Source: an uncultured Eggerthellaceae bacterium (lineage in GTDB: Bacteria; Actinomycetota; Coriobacteriia; Coriobacteriales; Eggerthellaceae). Taken from it: a stretch of 13,582 nt of DNA. The notes beneath the pieces were generated by a model. That model worked only from the letters and a program-made list of their open reading frames with translations. It ran no database searches and was not told where the DNA came from. The stretch's first letter is position 1; each line of letters begins with the position of its first letter. This document shows, in pieces, positions 1 through 7,367 of this stretch. The stretch covers positions 1 through 13,582 of the forward strand of contig CAKTWD010000036.1 in NCBI GenBank assembly GCA_934630485.1. Reading direction: 5' to 3'. Position numbers and translations under genes: made by a program.

Positions 1-1
1 G

Positions 2-229
2 TCTTCGCTTGAGTACGTAAAACTCGGCATGGGCATAACGCTTTGCCGTAAAACAATCGCCAATTCACCAAAGTGCAACGGTCTGAAATTCATTCCGCTC
101 AACGACAAGAATCTCCCCAAAACCTCGATCGGCCTCTCTTGGAAGAAAGATCGAACACTCTCCTCTGACGAAATGAGATTCGTCGAAATCGCCCGCAAGT
201 TCTTCGTTGGAGAAGGATTCAATTACTAA
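2..229 (+). CDS. LysR-family transcriptional regulator, C-terminal fragment (5' end outside window)
   Basis: The frame is open from the left edge of the window to a TAA at 227-229, giving about 75 residues with no start of its own, so this is the end of a longer gene. The residues around EYVKLGMGITLCRKTI, followed about 30 residues later by IGLSWKKDRTLSSDEMRFVE, resemble the last third of the LysR substrate-binding domain. In that family a 'V..G.Gi.llP' segment precedes a 'l.w.kdr.ls.a...F' helix near the C-terminus. The DNA-binding half is not visible, so target and ligand cannot be stated. It converges on the TauE/SafE gene, with about 100 bases between them that hold two short hairpins (231-243 and 253-270) without T-tracts. 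A different two-lobed solute-binding protein is possible, but the short charged C-terminus fits LysR better. Confidence 0.6.
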   Translation, partial: SSLEYVKLGMGITLCRKTIANSPKCNGLKFIPLNDKNLPKTSIGLSWKKDRTLSSDEMRFVEIARKFFVGEGFNY

Positions 230-326
230 CGGCAGAGGCTGCCCAAGAGTACAACCGCGCAGCAGCGGTTAATCAGGCAAGACGTCTAAACCTTGGCGAT
301 CAGCCGCCACAAAGCCGGCGCCGCTC

Positions 327-1115
327 CTAGACAAAGTAGTAAACGATCAGAACGGCTGCGCCTAAAGCAACCAGCACGGACCCGGTAACCAGATACAGCG
401 TGCGCGCTTTCACGCGGTTGGCGATCATAGCAGCCAAGGGCGACACGATCGTCGCCACGGCAACGCACACCAGCAGTACCGCAATGTCGGGAACGCCTCC
501 GATTGCAAAGTGCGACACAGCGCCAATGCCAGCCATGATGGCCATGATCAAAACGCCCGTACCCACACCGGTAAGCACCTGATACCCCAGCAGGAACACC
601 AAAGGCATGAAGATCATCATGCCGCCGCCCGCACCCATGAAACCGCACGCGAAGCCGATGCCTGCGCCGCAAAGGGCCGACAGCACCAGAGCCTTCGCCG
701 TAGGCTTAGGGGCATTTTTGCCGCCAGCAGTGGACTCTTTCATGTCGCCACGCGATTTCCGAATGAACACAAGACCCAGCACCAACATGAATATCATCGT
801 CATCGAGCCAAGCGCCGCGGACGAGGCAAAACTTGCCGCATAACTTCCGATAACCGCGAACACGATTGCGGGAAGGATGAGGACGACGCCATGTTTCACA
901 TCGAGGTGCTTGTTCTTGGCATAAACCACCGAAGACGTGATGCTTGCCAGCGTGTCACACGAAAGCGAGATCGCAATGGCGGCATACGGATCGAAATCAA
1001 GAACAGCAATGAGAATAGGTGCCAAAATAGCCGACGCACTTGCACCGATAAAACCATTGCCCAATCCTGCGGCGATTCCTGCAAGGACGCAAACAACGAT
1101 AGCGAACGCAATCAT
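327..1115 (-). CDS. TauE/SafE family sulfite/organosulfonate exporter-type membrane protein
   Basis: This 262-residue integral membrane protein has about eight hydrophobic segments and the internal two-fold arrangement typical of TauE/SafE (DUF81) proteins. The first half contains GLGNGFIGASASAILAP and the second half repeats the pattern as GIGFACGFMGAGGGMMIFMP, each with glycine-rich membrane turns. A hydrophilic Lys-rich loop (about residues 124-141) separates the halves. Length is normal for the family (about 250-270). Members export sulfite, sulfoacetate or related small anions, or take part in their uptake; the substrate here cannot be read from sequence. Its ATG overlaps the TGA of the upstream MarR gene as ATGA. 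A GGAGGGAG stretch lies 10-13 bases before the start, so the two genes are co-transcribed and probably translationally coupled. Expression is therefore probably controlled by that MarR protein. Confidence 0.85.
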   Translation of the reverse strand: MIAFAIVVCVLAGIAAGLGNGFIGASASAILAPILIAVLDFDPYAAIAISLSCDTLASITSSVVYAKNKHLDVKHGVVLILPAIVFAVIGSYAASFASSAALGSMTMIFMLVLGLVFIRKSRGDMKESTAGGKNAPKPTAKALVLSALCGAGIGFACGFMGAGGGMMIFMPLVFLLGYQVLTGVGTGVLIMAIMAGIGAVSHFAIGGVPDIAVLLVCVAVATIVSPLAAMIANRVKARTLYLVTGSVLVALGAAVLIVYYFV

Positions 1116-1753
1116 TGAAGGTCATCTCCCTCCGAAACGGCCGATGCGCGGCCCGTTAAATGCACGTTAGTCGAAGAACCCGACGATAGGATGTTCGACA
1201 AGTTGCCGTCCACCGTATCGATGACGCGGCGAAAAACCTCGAGATCCGACTCGTCGACGCCCTCCAAGATACGCGTTTGAAAATCGTGCCGGAAAGCTCT
1301 TCCCCGCTCGATGGCCTCATCGGCCTCAGGCGTGCACACCAACTCGATCTTGCGACGATCTCCGGGGACGGCCTTTCGCTCGAGATAGCCCATGTTCACC
1401 AGTCGATCGACGTTCACCGAAACCAAATTCGGTTTTACGCGACGCTTTTGAACGATATCGCGAGCGGCCTTGCACTGCGGGTTGTTCGCAAGGAACAGCA
1501 GAATGTCAAAGGCACTACGCGGAATACCCAGCTCGTTGCAAAGCGGTTTGCACAGAAGATCGTATGCAGCAGAGCAACGCGTCACCTGCTCGTACACAAG
1601 GCTTGCGTTGGCATGATCCATGTCTAGGGCACCCTCTTCGGCTTGGGTGTAAATTTCGCCTCGGACGGGATCCTCGGCCTGGTCGAGAGCTTCAGCTTGG
1701 ATGCGCCCCTCGATCCGATTGAACTCCTGAACCGCCGTCGATTCTTCTTGCAT
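1112..1753 (-). CDS. MarR-family winged-helix transcriptional regulator
   Basis: This 213-residue protein has a MarR-type winged helix at about residues 75-150. A helix-turn-helix region (PRSAFDILLFLANNP, then AARDIVQKRRVKPNLVSVNV) is followed by a recognition helix ending in DRLVNMGYLERK. The basic wing VPGDRRKIELVCT matches the family's 'D.R...v.LT' element. MarR proteins are usually dimeric repressors released by small ligands. The first ~45 residues are an acidic extension (E/Q/D-rich) absent from most MarR proteins. The start at 1753 is chosen because AAAGGAA sits about seven bases upstream; a second Met at residue 45 (ATG at 1619-1621) would give a more typical length. It leads a two-gene operon and its stop overlaps the exporter start. 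The upstream AT-rich stretch (about 1780-1800) and a TTGATT at 1820-1825 on the minus strand form only a weak promoter candidate. Autoregulation is usual for the family but not shown here. Confidence 0.85.
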   Translation of the reverse strand: MQEESTAVQEFNRIEGRIQAEALDQAEDPVRGEIYTQAEEGALDMDHANASLVYEQVTRCSAAYDLLCKPLCNELGIPRSAFDILLFLANNPQCKAARDIVQKRRVKPNLVSVNVDRLVNMGYLERKAVPGDRRKIELVCTPEADEAIERGRAFRHDFQTRILEGVDESDLEVFRRVIDTVDGNLSNILSSGSSTNVHLTGRASAVSEGDDLQ

Positions 1754-1880
1754 CGCCGTTTCCTTTTGTTCGTTTTTGAACTATCTATATTTGTATCTTA
1801 CTCTTTCGAATGAAGGAACAATCAAGGTGAGCCAATTTGAACCAAGTTGTGAACGACTCTCCACAACCCGAAAAAAGCTA

Positions 1881-1908
1881 TTGACCGAGAGTCGCGTTCT
1901 GGTAAAGT
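1881..1908 (+). promoter_or_regulatory. sigma-70-type promoter for the tRNA-Ala gene
   Basis: TTGACC (1881-1886) and TAAAGT (1903-1908) are separated by 16 bases and resemble -35 and -10 boxes. Transcription would start about 1914-1916, some ten bases before the mature tRNA 5' end at 1926. The placement directly in front of a single tRNA gene that has its own terminator supports the call. Confidence 0.65.
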
Positions 1909-1925
1909 ATCCCTTGCACGTTTTC

Positions 1926-2001
1926 GGGGCCTTAGCTCAGCTGGGAGAGCGCATGGCTGGCAGCCATGAGGTCAGGGGTTCGATCCCCCTAGGCTCCACC
2001 A
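1926..2001 (+). tRNA. tRNA-Ala (anticodon GGC)
   Basis: The 76 bases fold as a full cloverleaf. The acceptor stem is GGGGCCT (1926-1932) with AGGCTCC (1991-1997), seven pairs including one G-U. The D arm is GCTC/GAGC. The anticodon stem CATGG/CCATG encloses loop CTGGCAG with anticodon GGC, and the T arm is AGGGG-TTCGATC-CCCCT. The 3' CCA is encoded (1999-2001). Anticodon GGC decodes the alanine codon GCC, and the G-U pair in the acceptor stem is consistent with alanine tRNAs, which use a G-U there as an identity element. It is a single-gene unit with its own promoter and terminator. Confidence 0.97.
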
Positions 2002-2011
2002 TAGGTAAATT

Positions 2012-2047
2012 AGACGAACCCTTGTTCATCAGGGGTTCGTCTTTTTA
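2012..2047 (+). terminator. intrinsic terminator of the tRNA-Ala unit
   Basis: AGACGAACCC (2012-2021) pairs perfectly with GGGTTCGTCT (2033-2042) across an 11-base loop, and the right arm runs into TTTTT (2042-2046). It begins ten bases after the tRNA CCA end. The right arm shares an 11-base string (TCAGGGGTTCG) with the tRNA T arm. Confidence 0.85.
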
Positions 2048-2078
2048 TATGAGCAGAACATCGTCGATAAACAATGAA

Positions 2079-2109
2079 GGGCCAAAGGCGAGCCTCTCGC
2101 CCTTGGCCC
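2079..2109 (-). terminator. strong hairpin, probable terminator-like end of the adhesin transcript
   Basis: A 14-base arm at 2079-2092 pairs with 2096-2109, with one mismatch and a three-base loop. Read on the minus strand the hairpin is followed by TTCATTGTTT, a loose T-rich tract, as expected of a weak intrinsic terminator for a transcript arriving from the adhesin gene. On the plus strand no T-tract follows. It lies 240 bases beyond the adhesin stop, so another element nearer the gene could end most transcripts. Confidence 0.45.
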
Positions 2110-2170
2110 AATCGATCTTCTCAGAATTCCCGTTGAACAACGCGTGTCTGGTTCGACTAATGCACAACAA

Positions 2171-2330
2171 GGCCCCGACCAAAAGCTTTCGCGCACGTTA
2201 CGAGGAAAGGAGAAACCTGCGCGCTGCCTTGTAGTCGGGGCCCAAAGGCGCCTCGCGGCCGCACGGGCCTCGATCGAGAGGCCCTACATCGCGTTTTGAA
2301 TCGCGATACCGAAATACTGCGGCCGCAGAG
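2171..2330. other. highly structured non-coding region with nested inverted repeats
   Basis: This is the main content of the gene-free stretch between the tRNA terminator and the adhesin stop. GGCCCCGAC (2171-2179) pairs with GTCGGGGCC (2234-2242), enclosing a shorter stem CGCGCA/TGCGCG (2190-2195 with 2218-2223). Next to it, GCGGCCGCA (2255-2263) pairs with TGCGGCCGC (2318-2326). The pairing can be extended with CCTC/GAGG, and it encloses two further hairpins: GGGCCTC/GAGGCCC (2265-2284) and ATCGCG/CGCGAT (2288-2307). The second group folds as a three-way or cloverleaf-like structure. No open reading frame with a credible start is visible. It may be the 3' end of the adhesin mRNA, a small RNA, or a dispersed repeat; strand and function are unknown. 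Confidence 0.4.
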
Positions 2331-2348
2331 GGGCTCATGATCGATCAG

Positions 2349-5300
2349 CTACCGCCTCTTATCCCCCTTCCCGCTTTTGCGGAGCGCACCGAACGCTACC
2401 GCACCGACTGCACCTGCGACAAGAACCGTCAGGCTTGCAGCGCATACGATGGGCATCGTCTTATCGCCCGTCTTCGCAAAGAACGCAGGAGGCTCGCCGG
2501 ACGTGCCTGGAGTCACTGCAGGAGCAGGCTTCGTGTAAATGTTCTTGAACGTCGGAGGCGTTCCGTCCGGCCAAGTCACATTCGCAACCAAGTTGCCCTT
2601 GTCATCGTCGGTCACGACAACGGTCACCTTGTACGAGCGGTCGTCGTAGGTGATGTCGGCTTGCCCGTCGTTCACCTCTACCAGCGTGAAGTCGTACGTT
2701 CCGACCTTGTCGAAGTCGATCGCGGTGAACTCAATGCGGCCGTCAGCAGCGTTCTTCGCCTCATAAGTGCGGCCGTCAGCGCCCGTCAGCTTGAAGGCGA
2801 ACTCACCCGCCGCAAGCGAACGACCATCGAGGGTCTTCGTCGCGCCGATAATCACCGTCGTGCCCTTGGCCGCGTACGCGTTCTTGAACACAGCCGCATC
2901 GGCGCCATCGAGAGCAAAGTCAACCCTCAGCTCGTTGTCGATCTCCACGACAGTGGCCGTAACCTGATACGTCGTCGCGTCATAGGTGACGCCGGCAGCC
3001 GTGGTGCCCGCACCGATCTCACGCATCGTGTAGATGTGCGTGCCCGCCTCGGTGAACTCGATATCCGAGAACATCACGTTTCCGTCCGCGTCGTTGGTGC
3101 CCGTGGAGACGACCTTGCCGTTCTCAAGCAACTCGAAGGAGAACTCGCCAGCAACCAGTGCGCGACCCTCGAGGATCTTCTTCGCCACAGGAGCAGCGAA
3201 AATAGGATCAGGATCGGGGATGACCGGCGGCGTGTACGTATAGGTGTTGGTGAAGGTGCGCAGCGGCGTGCCCTTCACGTAATCATGCACGTTAGTCACA
3301 TTCGCCGTGACGTTTCCGGTGTTGTCCCTGGTCACCGTAACCTCGAAAGTGAAAGCTGGGTTCGGGTCGTTTGCCACGTCAGCATGTCCGCCCGCCTTCT
3401 CGGTGATGGTGTAGTGGAACACGAGCGTGTTGACATCAACAGGCGGATTGTCGGTCGTCGGAGCATCGCCCGCAGGCGCTGCCGCAACGTTTGCCGCAGG
3501 AACCGCCGCAGCATCAGCGGCAGGAGCGGCCTTCATGTCAGCAGGTGCGCTTCCCTCGCCCTTTGCAGTATCGCCCGAGTCAGACGTCAACGCGCCAGCC
3601 GCAGGTACAGTCGCAGCGTCTGCTACAGAGACGTCACTCGCTACTGTCTTGACAGCTGCGTTCGATTCGCTCGCAACAGGCTTGGCATCGGTGGCGGCTG
3701 CGCTGTTGACCGCGATAGGACCGTTGTCAAACAGGCTTGCATCGAAGTTGATCACACCGAAATCGACCGACCCGTCGGCAGCGTTGTGCGCCGTCGTCGC
3801 CGCAGGCATCGGAGCATTCTCCTCAGCAGCGGTCAGCTCGAAGGTGAACAGCCCCGTCATGTCCGGCATTTCGACCGCGGAATTGTTCGCGAAACGCTTG
3901 AATGCGTTCGCGGGAATCTGATTGTCGTCGTACTCGAAGCCAGCAACGTTAGTGAACTCGCGCGTGTTGGGCGTAGTGGTGAGCTGAGCGGTCGCCACAA
4001 GTTTGCCCGTATGGACGCCGTTTTCATCAAGATCGGTCACCGTCACCGTAAACTCGGCTGCGTTGCTTGAGTACCGCACGCCACCGATAATGTGCCCGGC
4101 GTTCGCCTCGGTCACGCGGTACTTATAAACGCCAGCCTGGTTATACGTGATGTTCCCGAACGAAATCGGGGCATGGCCCGTAGCGGGGTCAACCCTGCCG
4201 GCGCCGACCGTCACGATGGTATCACCCGGTAGCGGGGCACCCATAGTCAGCGGCTCAAGCAGGAAGCTGAATGCATCGTTTGCTTGCCAACCGCGCCCCT
4301 CGAGCACCTTGTACAGCCCGAATCCCGTTTGAGTGTCAAACACTGCAGGGGCAGCTTCGTAGGTATTCGTGAAAGAAACCTTGTTGCCAGCCACGTTGTC
4401 GACCGTGGTCGTTATATTAAGCGCGCCCACATTGTCGGAAGCAACGCTGATTTTGACACGGTGCGTCGTCTTGTCATACGTCATGCCAGGCGCCTCGGTA
4501 GCAGGAACGCTCTCAGACACATCGAAAGCGAACGTCTTGCCCGCATCGTCCTGCGTAAAATGCAAGTCGGTAAGCAGGGTCGCCTCGTACGCGGCGCCCG
4601 CGGCACGAGGTTCGGAATTCACGAACGTGCGCGTGCCATCGCCGCCAAGCTTCGCCTTAGCAGCGTCGTTCTTGCTAGCGATGCAGAAGGCGAATTCGCC
4701 TTGGTTCATATCACGGCCATTAAGCGTCTTGCTCAGGACAAGCCCTGCGTAGTCACCTTTCGCCGTATAACGGTTGGTGAAGTCGAGCGAGTTCTCGACC
4801 GTCCGCGTTGCCGCAAGCACACCGTTGTTGTCGGTCACCGTCACCACGATTGTGGCGGTATGACGATCAAACGTCATACCCTGCGTACGGTCAGCGGGAA
4901 TCTGCTGGTTGTTCCACGAGTTCTCGCGAACCATGAACTTGTACGTTCCAGGCTTGCTGAAGGTCACATCATCGAAGGAGAAGCCAACCGCTTGGCCGTT
5001 CGTCCCTTGCTTCGCTACCGCATCGGTTTTCTTCAGACTAACAACGCCGCTCGCGATGGCAGACTGCGTCGCATCATCGGCAGAAAGCAGCTCGAACCCG
5101 AAGGTCTCGTTCGGAAGCATGTCGCGCCCGGTGAGGGTCTTGGTACCAGACGCAAAATCCTTGGCGGGAACGGTCGCAGATTCAGGCGTGTAAGAATTGC
5201 GGAAGGTCGCGAACGGCTTGGCCGGAGCGTCGGCACGCTGGTAGCCCGCCGTCCAAACCACAACCTGCTCGCCGTCGACTATCTCGCTCGTGATAGCAAC

Positions 5301-7355
5301 GGTGACAATCCACGTGGACTTGTCGTAAGTCATCCCGCCTTGCAGCTGGGACGCGTCGGCATTAGCAACGTCGACCCAGTTGCCAGCACCATCCGGCACC
5401 ACCTCGGTGATGCGATACTGAAACGACTTGCCGATCATGTCGCCTGTGAAGACGACATCCTCGAACGTCACGCTGCCGTCGGCGTTAACTTCGCCGATCG
5501 GGTTTTTGGGCATCGGATTGTTGTCCATGACTGGCTCGATGCGGAAGTTGAACATGCCGCGTGCAAGGGGATTCGCGCCCGAGTTGTCGGTATATTCCTT
5601 CTTCACCGCAGGGTTCCACTTCGCTTCCCTCGCAGCGAATTCGTTGGTGAACGTTGCGGCATCGACGCCGTCATCAGACTGGACGCTTGCGCCGTCGTCG
5701 TCGTTGATCTGCACCATGACGCTTGACACATTCAGTATGCCCTGATGGATGGCATTGTCGCCCTGCTCCGCAAGCTCTTCGGTCACCGTGACGACCACGC
5801 GATAGCGCGCCTGCGACAAGGACATGCCAGCGCCGGCGCCTACGGTCTGATCCTCACTGATTTCGTAAACGTACGTACCGGGCTTCGTGTAAGTGATGTT
5901 GCCGAACTTGCCAGCCGCATAACCGCCGTCAACCAGGTCCCGCTTAGTGAGGCCGATCGAATCCGCAGGCTCGCCATTCTCGCCGCGCGGCATCGGAGCG
6001 TTTTCAGTCTTGGGGGTAAGGATGAAACGGAAGGCGTCGTTGTCGGTCCAATCGCGGCCCATCAGCGCTTTGTGCACGTTAAGCGAATGGCTACCATCGA
6101 GCGTACCGCTCGGACGATAGGCGTTGGTGAACTCGGCCTTCGCCTGCGCGCCAGCAGCAATCGTCCCCGTCGAGACGGCGTTCTCCGCAGGAGCTACCTG
6201 ATCGAAACCAGCCGTAGACTGCTCGCTAACAGTGTAATTCCATCCCGCACTCAAACCGCGGATGCAGAGCGTCTCGCCGTCCTTGAGCGAGTGCGTCGCC
6301 TTGCCGTTGTTGTCAAACGCGATGGTGAACGCATCGCCCACAGGCTTGTTGTTCGCATCGCGGACCTCAGCAGGGAATGCCTGCCCCTCCGCCTTGTCAA
6401 TCGTGATGGCGAAAGTGAACGTGTCGTTGGCAAAATCGGCACCGTTGTAACCCTCAGGAACGACCAGCGACTTGGAGATAGCCAGCGTGCCCGGTTTTTC
6501 GATGACGAGTTTTCCGTTGTTGCCCAGATGGGACGCAATGTTGCTCCCCGCCCACACGGGATTGAGGACCGTCGTCGCCGTCGCCGTCGCTGTCGGATTG
6601 CTAGCCTTAGACGTGCGCAGTTCGTTGATGTAGGTGAAGCGCGGAGCACCCGCCTTGAACACCGCGTTGCCGGAAGCGTCAGTGCCGATATAGCCAAGCC
6701 ACGACTCGGGAATATTGCCCGAGAACTGGATAGCGCCCGATTGCGGCGTTGCCTTCCCGTTGTCGATCTCGTACCAGCTGCGTTTGTAGTAATAGGTGCC
6801 GCTTGCGCTCAGCGCGCCCTTAGCTTGCACCGTGCACGCCTTATCCGTATAGATCGGCGTTTCCTCGGTCATGTAGTAGTAGCTGTTGGACTTCGCAGGG
6901 GTAAACGTCGCCGTAGCGTCGCCGTCCTCGCCGCCGCTCCACTTGTTCGCGTAGAACGCCACGCCGTTATCGGTCGTGTTCGCTTCAATGTAGGCAGCAA
7001 GAGCCGCATCGGGGTTGGCCAGAGCCGCCGCTGCCTCAGGCTTAACGCTCGACTCGAAGAACACGCGGATGGGGAACGTCAAGTCGACGGAACCCGTACC
7101 AGCCGACTCGTCAATCTGGAAATGACGCAACGGGATAAGCGCTGCCGGAACCTTCACTTCAACCAAATCGCCCGTTGTCAAATCGTCTGACTTGGTCACC
7201 GTGATGATAATCGAGTTCAAATTGCCCGAAGGATACAGCACGTTGCCCGCTTCACCCGAGAAGGTGTACGTGTCGACGTTTCCGCTCGTCGTTTTCACCG
7301 GATTTTGGAACCGCTGCTTCGCAAACACGATCGTCGTGAATGAATCAACCTTCAT
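2349..7355 (-). CDS. C-terminal part of giant LPXTG-like adhesin: CnaB-like domain, eight Spy0128/FctA repeats, sorting signal
   Basis: This 1668-residue open frame follows the TAG. Residues 1-280 form a beta-rich linker region of unclear family. Residues 281-413 form a CnaB/DUF5979-like domain (K295, E378, N411). Residues 424-1607 contain eight Spy0128/FctA-type domains, each starting near K-x-L-x-G-R and ending near F-T/K-N-x-Y, with candidate Lys-Asn isopeptide bonds and a Glu between them. Residues 1626-1630 (FAKTG), a hydrophobic stretch (about 1634-1658) and the tail RKSGKGDKRR make a sortase signal close to the LAxTG type. The first ATG (7353-7355) has no Shine-Dalgarno sequence and the protein no signal peptide, so independent translation and export look unlikely. 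It would be made only by readthrough of the amber codon or in a strain with a sense codon there. The function inferred from architecture is a rigid, stress-resistant surface stalk for adhesion. Confidence 0.85.
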   Translation of the reverse strand: MKVDSFTTIVFAKQRFQNPVKTTSGNVDTYTFSGEAGNVLYPSGNLNSIIITVTKSDDLTTGDLVEVKVPAALIPLRHFQIDESAGTGSVDLTFPIRVFFESSVKPEAAAALANPDAALAAYIEANTTDNGVAFYANKWSGGEDGDATATFTPAKSNSYYYMTEETPIYTDKACTVQAKGALSASGTYYYKRSWYEIDNGKATPQSGAIQFSGNIPESWLGYIGTDASGNAVFKAGAPRFTYINELRTSKASNPTATATATTVLNPVWAGSNIASHLGNNGKLVIEKPGTLAISKSLVVPEGYNGADFANDTFTFAITIDKAEGQAFPAEVRDANNKPVGDAFTIAFDNNGKATHSLKDGETLCIRGLSAGWNYTVSEQSTAGFDQVAPAENAVSTGTIAAGAQAKAEFTNAYRPSGTLDGSHSLNVHKALMGRDWTDNDAFRFILTPKTENAPMPRGENGEPADSIGLTKRDLVDGGYAAGKFGNITYTKPGTYVYEISEDQTVGAGAGMSLSQARYRVVVTVTEELAEQGDNAIHQGILNVSSVMVQINDDDGASVQSDDGVDAATFTNEFAAREAKWNPAVKKEYTDNSGANPLARGMFNFRIEPVMDNNPMPKNPIGEVNADGSVTFEDVVFTGDMIGKSFQYRITEVVPDGAGNWVDVANADASQLQGGMTYDKSTWIVTVAITSEIVDGEQVVVWTAGYQRADAPAKPFATFRNSYTPESATVPAKDFASGTKTLTGRDMLPNETFGFELLSADDATQSAIASGVVSLKKTDAVAKQGTNGQAVGFSFDDVTFSKPGTYKFMVRENSWNNQQIPADRTQGMTFDRHTATIVVTVTDNNGVLAATRTVENSLDFTNRYTAKGDYAGLVLSKTLNGRDMNQGEFAFCIASKNDAAKAKLGGDGTRTFVNSEPRAAGAAYEATLLTDLHFTQDDAGKTFAFDVSESVPATEAPGMTYDKTTHRVKISVASDNVGALNITTTVDNVAGNKVSFTNTYEAAPAVFDTQTGFGLYKVLEGRGWQANDAFSFLLEPLTMGAPLPGDTIVTVGAGRVDPATGHAPISFGNITYNQAGVYKYRVTEANAGHIIGGVRYSSNAAEFTVTVTDLDENGVHTGKLVATAQLTTTPNTREFTNVAGFEYDDNQIPANAFKRFANNSAVEMPDMTGLFTFELTAAEENAPMPAATTAHNAADGSVDFGVINFDASLFDNGPIAVNSAAATDAKPVASESNAAVKTVASDVSVADAATVPAAGALTSDSGDTAKGEGSAPADMKAAPAADAAAVPAANVAAAPAGDAPTTDNPPVDVNTLVFHYTITEKAGGHADVANDPNPAFTFEVTVTRDNTGNVTANVTNVHDYVKGTPLRTFTNTYTYTPPVIPDPDPIFAAPVAKKILEGRALVAGEFSFELLENGKVVSTGTNDADGNVMFSDIEFTEAGTHIYTMREIGAGTTAAGVTYDATTYQVTATVVEIDNELRVDFALDGADAAVFKNAYAAKGTTVIIGATKTLDGRSLAAGEFAFKLTGADGRTYEAKNAADGRIEFTAIDFDKVGTYDFTLVEVNDGQADITYDDRSYKVTVVVTDDDKGNLVANVTWPDGTPPTFKNIYTKPAPAVTPGTSGEPPAFFAKTGDKTMPIVCAASLTVLVAGAVGAVAFGALRKSGKGDKRR
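2535..6086 (-). repeat. eight tandem Spy0128/FctA isopeptide domains within the adhesin
   Basis: Residue numbers refer to the 1668-residue frame. The domains are about 424-573, 582-722, 732-863, 868-999, 1009-1138, 1148-1372, 1388-1494 and 1500-1607. Candidate Lys/Glu/Asn triads are K429/E501/N571, K585 or K586/E651/N720, K739/E811/N861, K876/E948/N997, K1016/E1083/N1136, K1153/E1319/N1370, K1393/E1446/N1492 and K1507/E1560/N1605. Domains 1, 2, 5 and 6 share a loop with A/N-P-M/L-P. Domains 3 and 4 have a different long loop, and 7 and 8 are short (about 107 residues). The family precedent is Streptococcus pyogenes Spy0128, where such triads form autocatalytic intramolecular bonds; bond formation here is inferred from alignment by eye. 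Confidence 0.8.
3443..3719 (-). other. Ala/Pro/Asp/Ser-rich low-complexity insertion inside FctA domain 6
   Basis: About 92 residues (1213-1304 of the distal frame) rich in A, P, D, S, T and V interrupt the sixth isopeptide domain between its INFDASLFDNG strand and the LVFHYTITEK strand that carries the catalytic Glu. Short imperfect units such as AAPAADAAAVPAANVAAAPAGDAP recur near its end. The lengths of the other seven domains (107-150 residues) show that this is an insertion rather than part of the fold. Confidence 0.75.
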
Positions 7356-7367
7356 ATAGTCGCCGAG

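Noticed and set aside
510..1118. Plus-strand 202-codon frame opposite the exporter
   Set aside because: It is a His/Arg-rich antisense shadow of a clear membrane-protein gene.
2171..2330. Integron attC site or integrative-element end
   Set aside because: No core-site pair, integrase, transposase or flanking target duplication was recognised. The hairpins are better left as an unexplained structured region.
2337..7190. Three long plus-strand frames (2337-4070, 4284-5726, 5745-7190; 480-577 codons)
   Set aside because: They are Arg/Val/His-rich translations antisense to the adhesin, arising from its GC-rich codon pattern. They show no recognisable domains, whereas the minus strand reads as coherent isopeptide domains throughout.
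7353..7355. Independent translation start for the distal adhesin half
   Set aside because: No Shine-Dalgarno sequence precedes the ATG and the product would lack a signal peptide despite carrying a wall-sorting signal.
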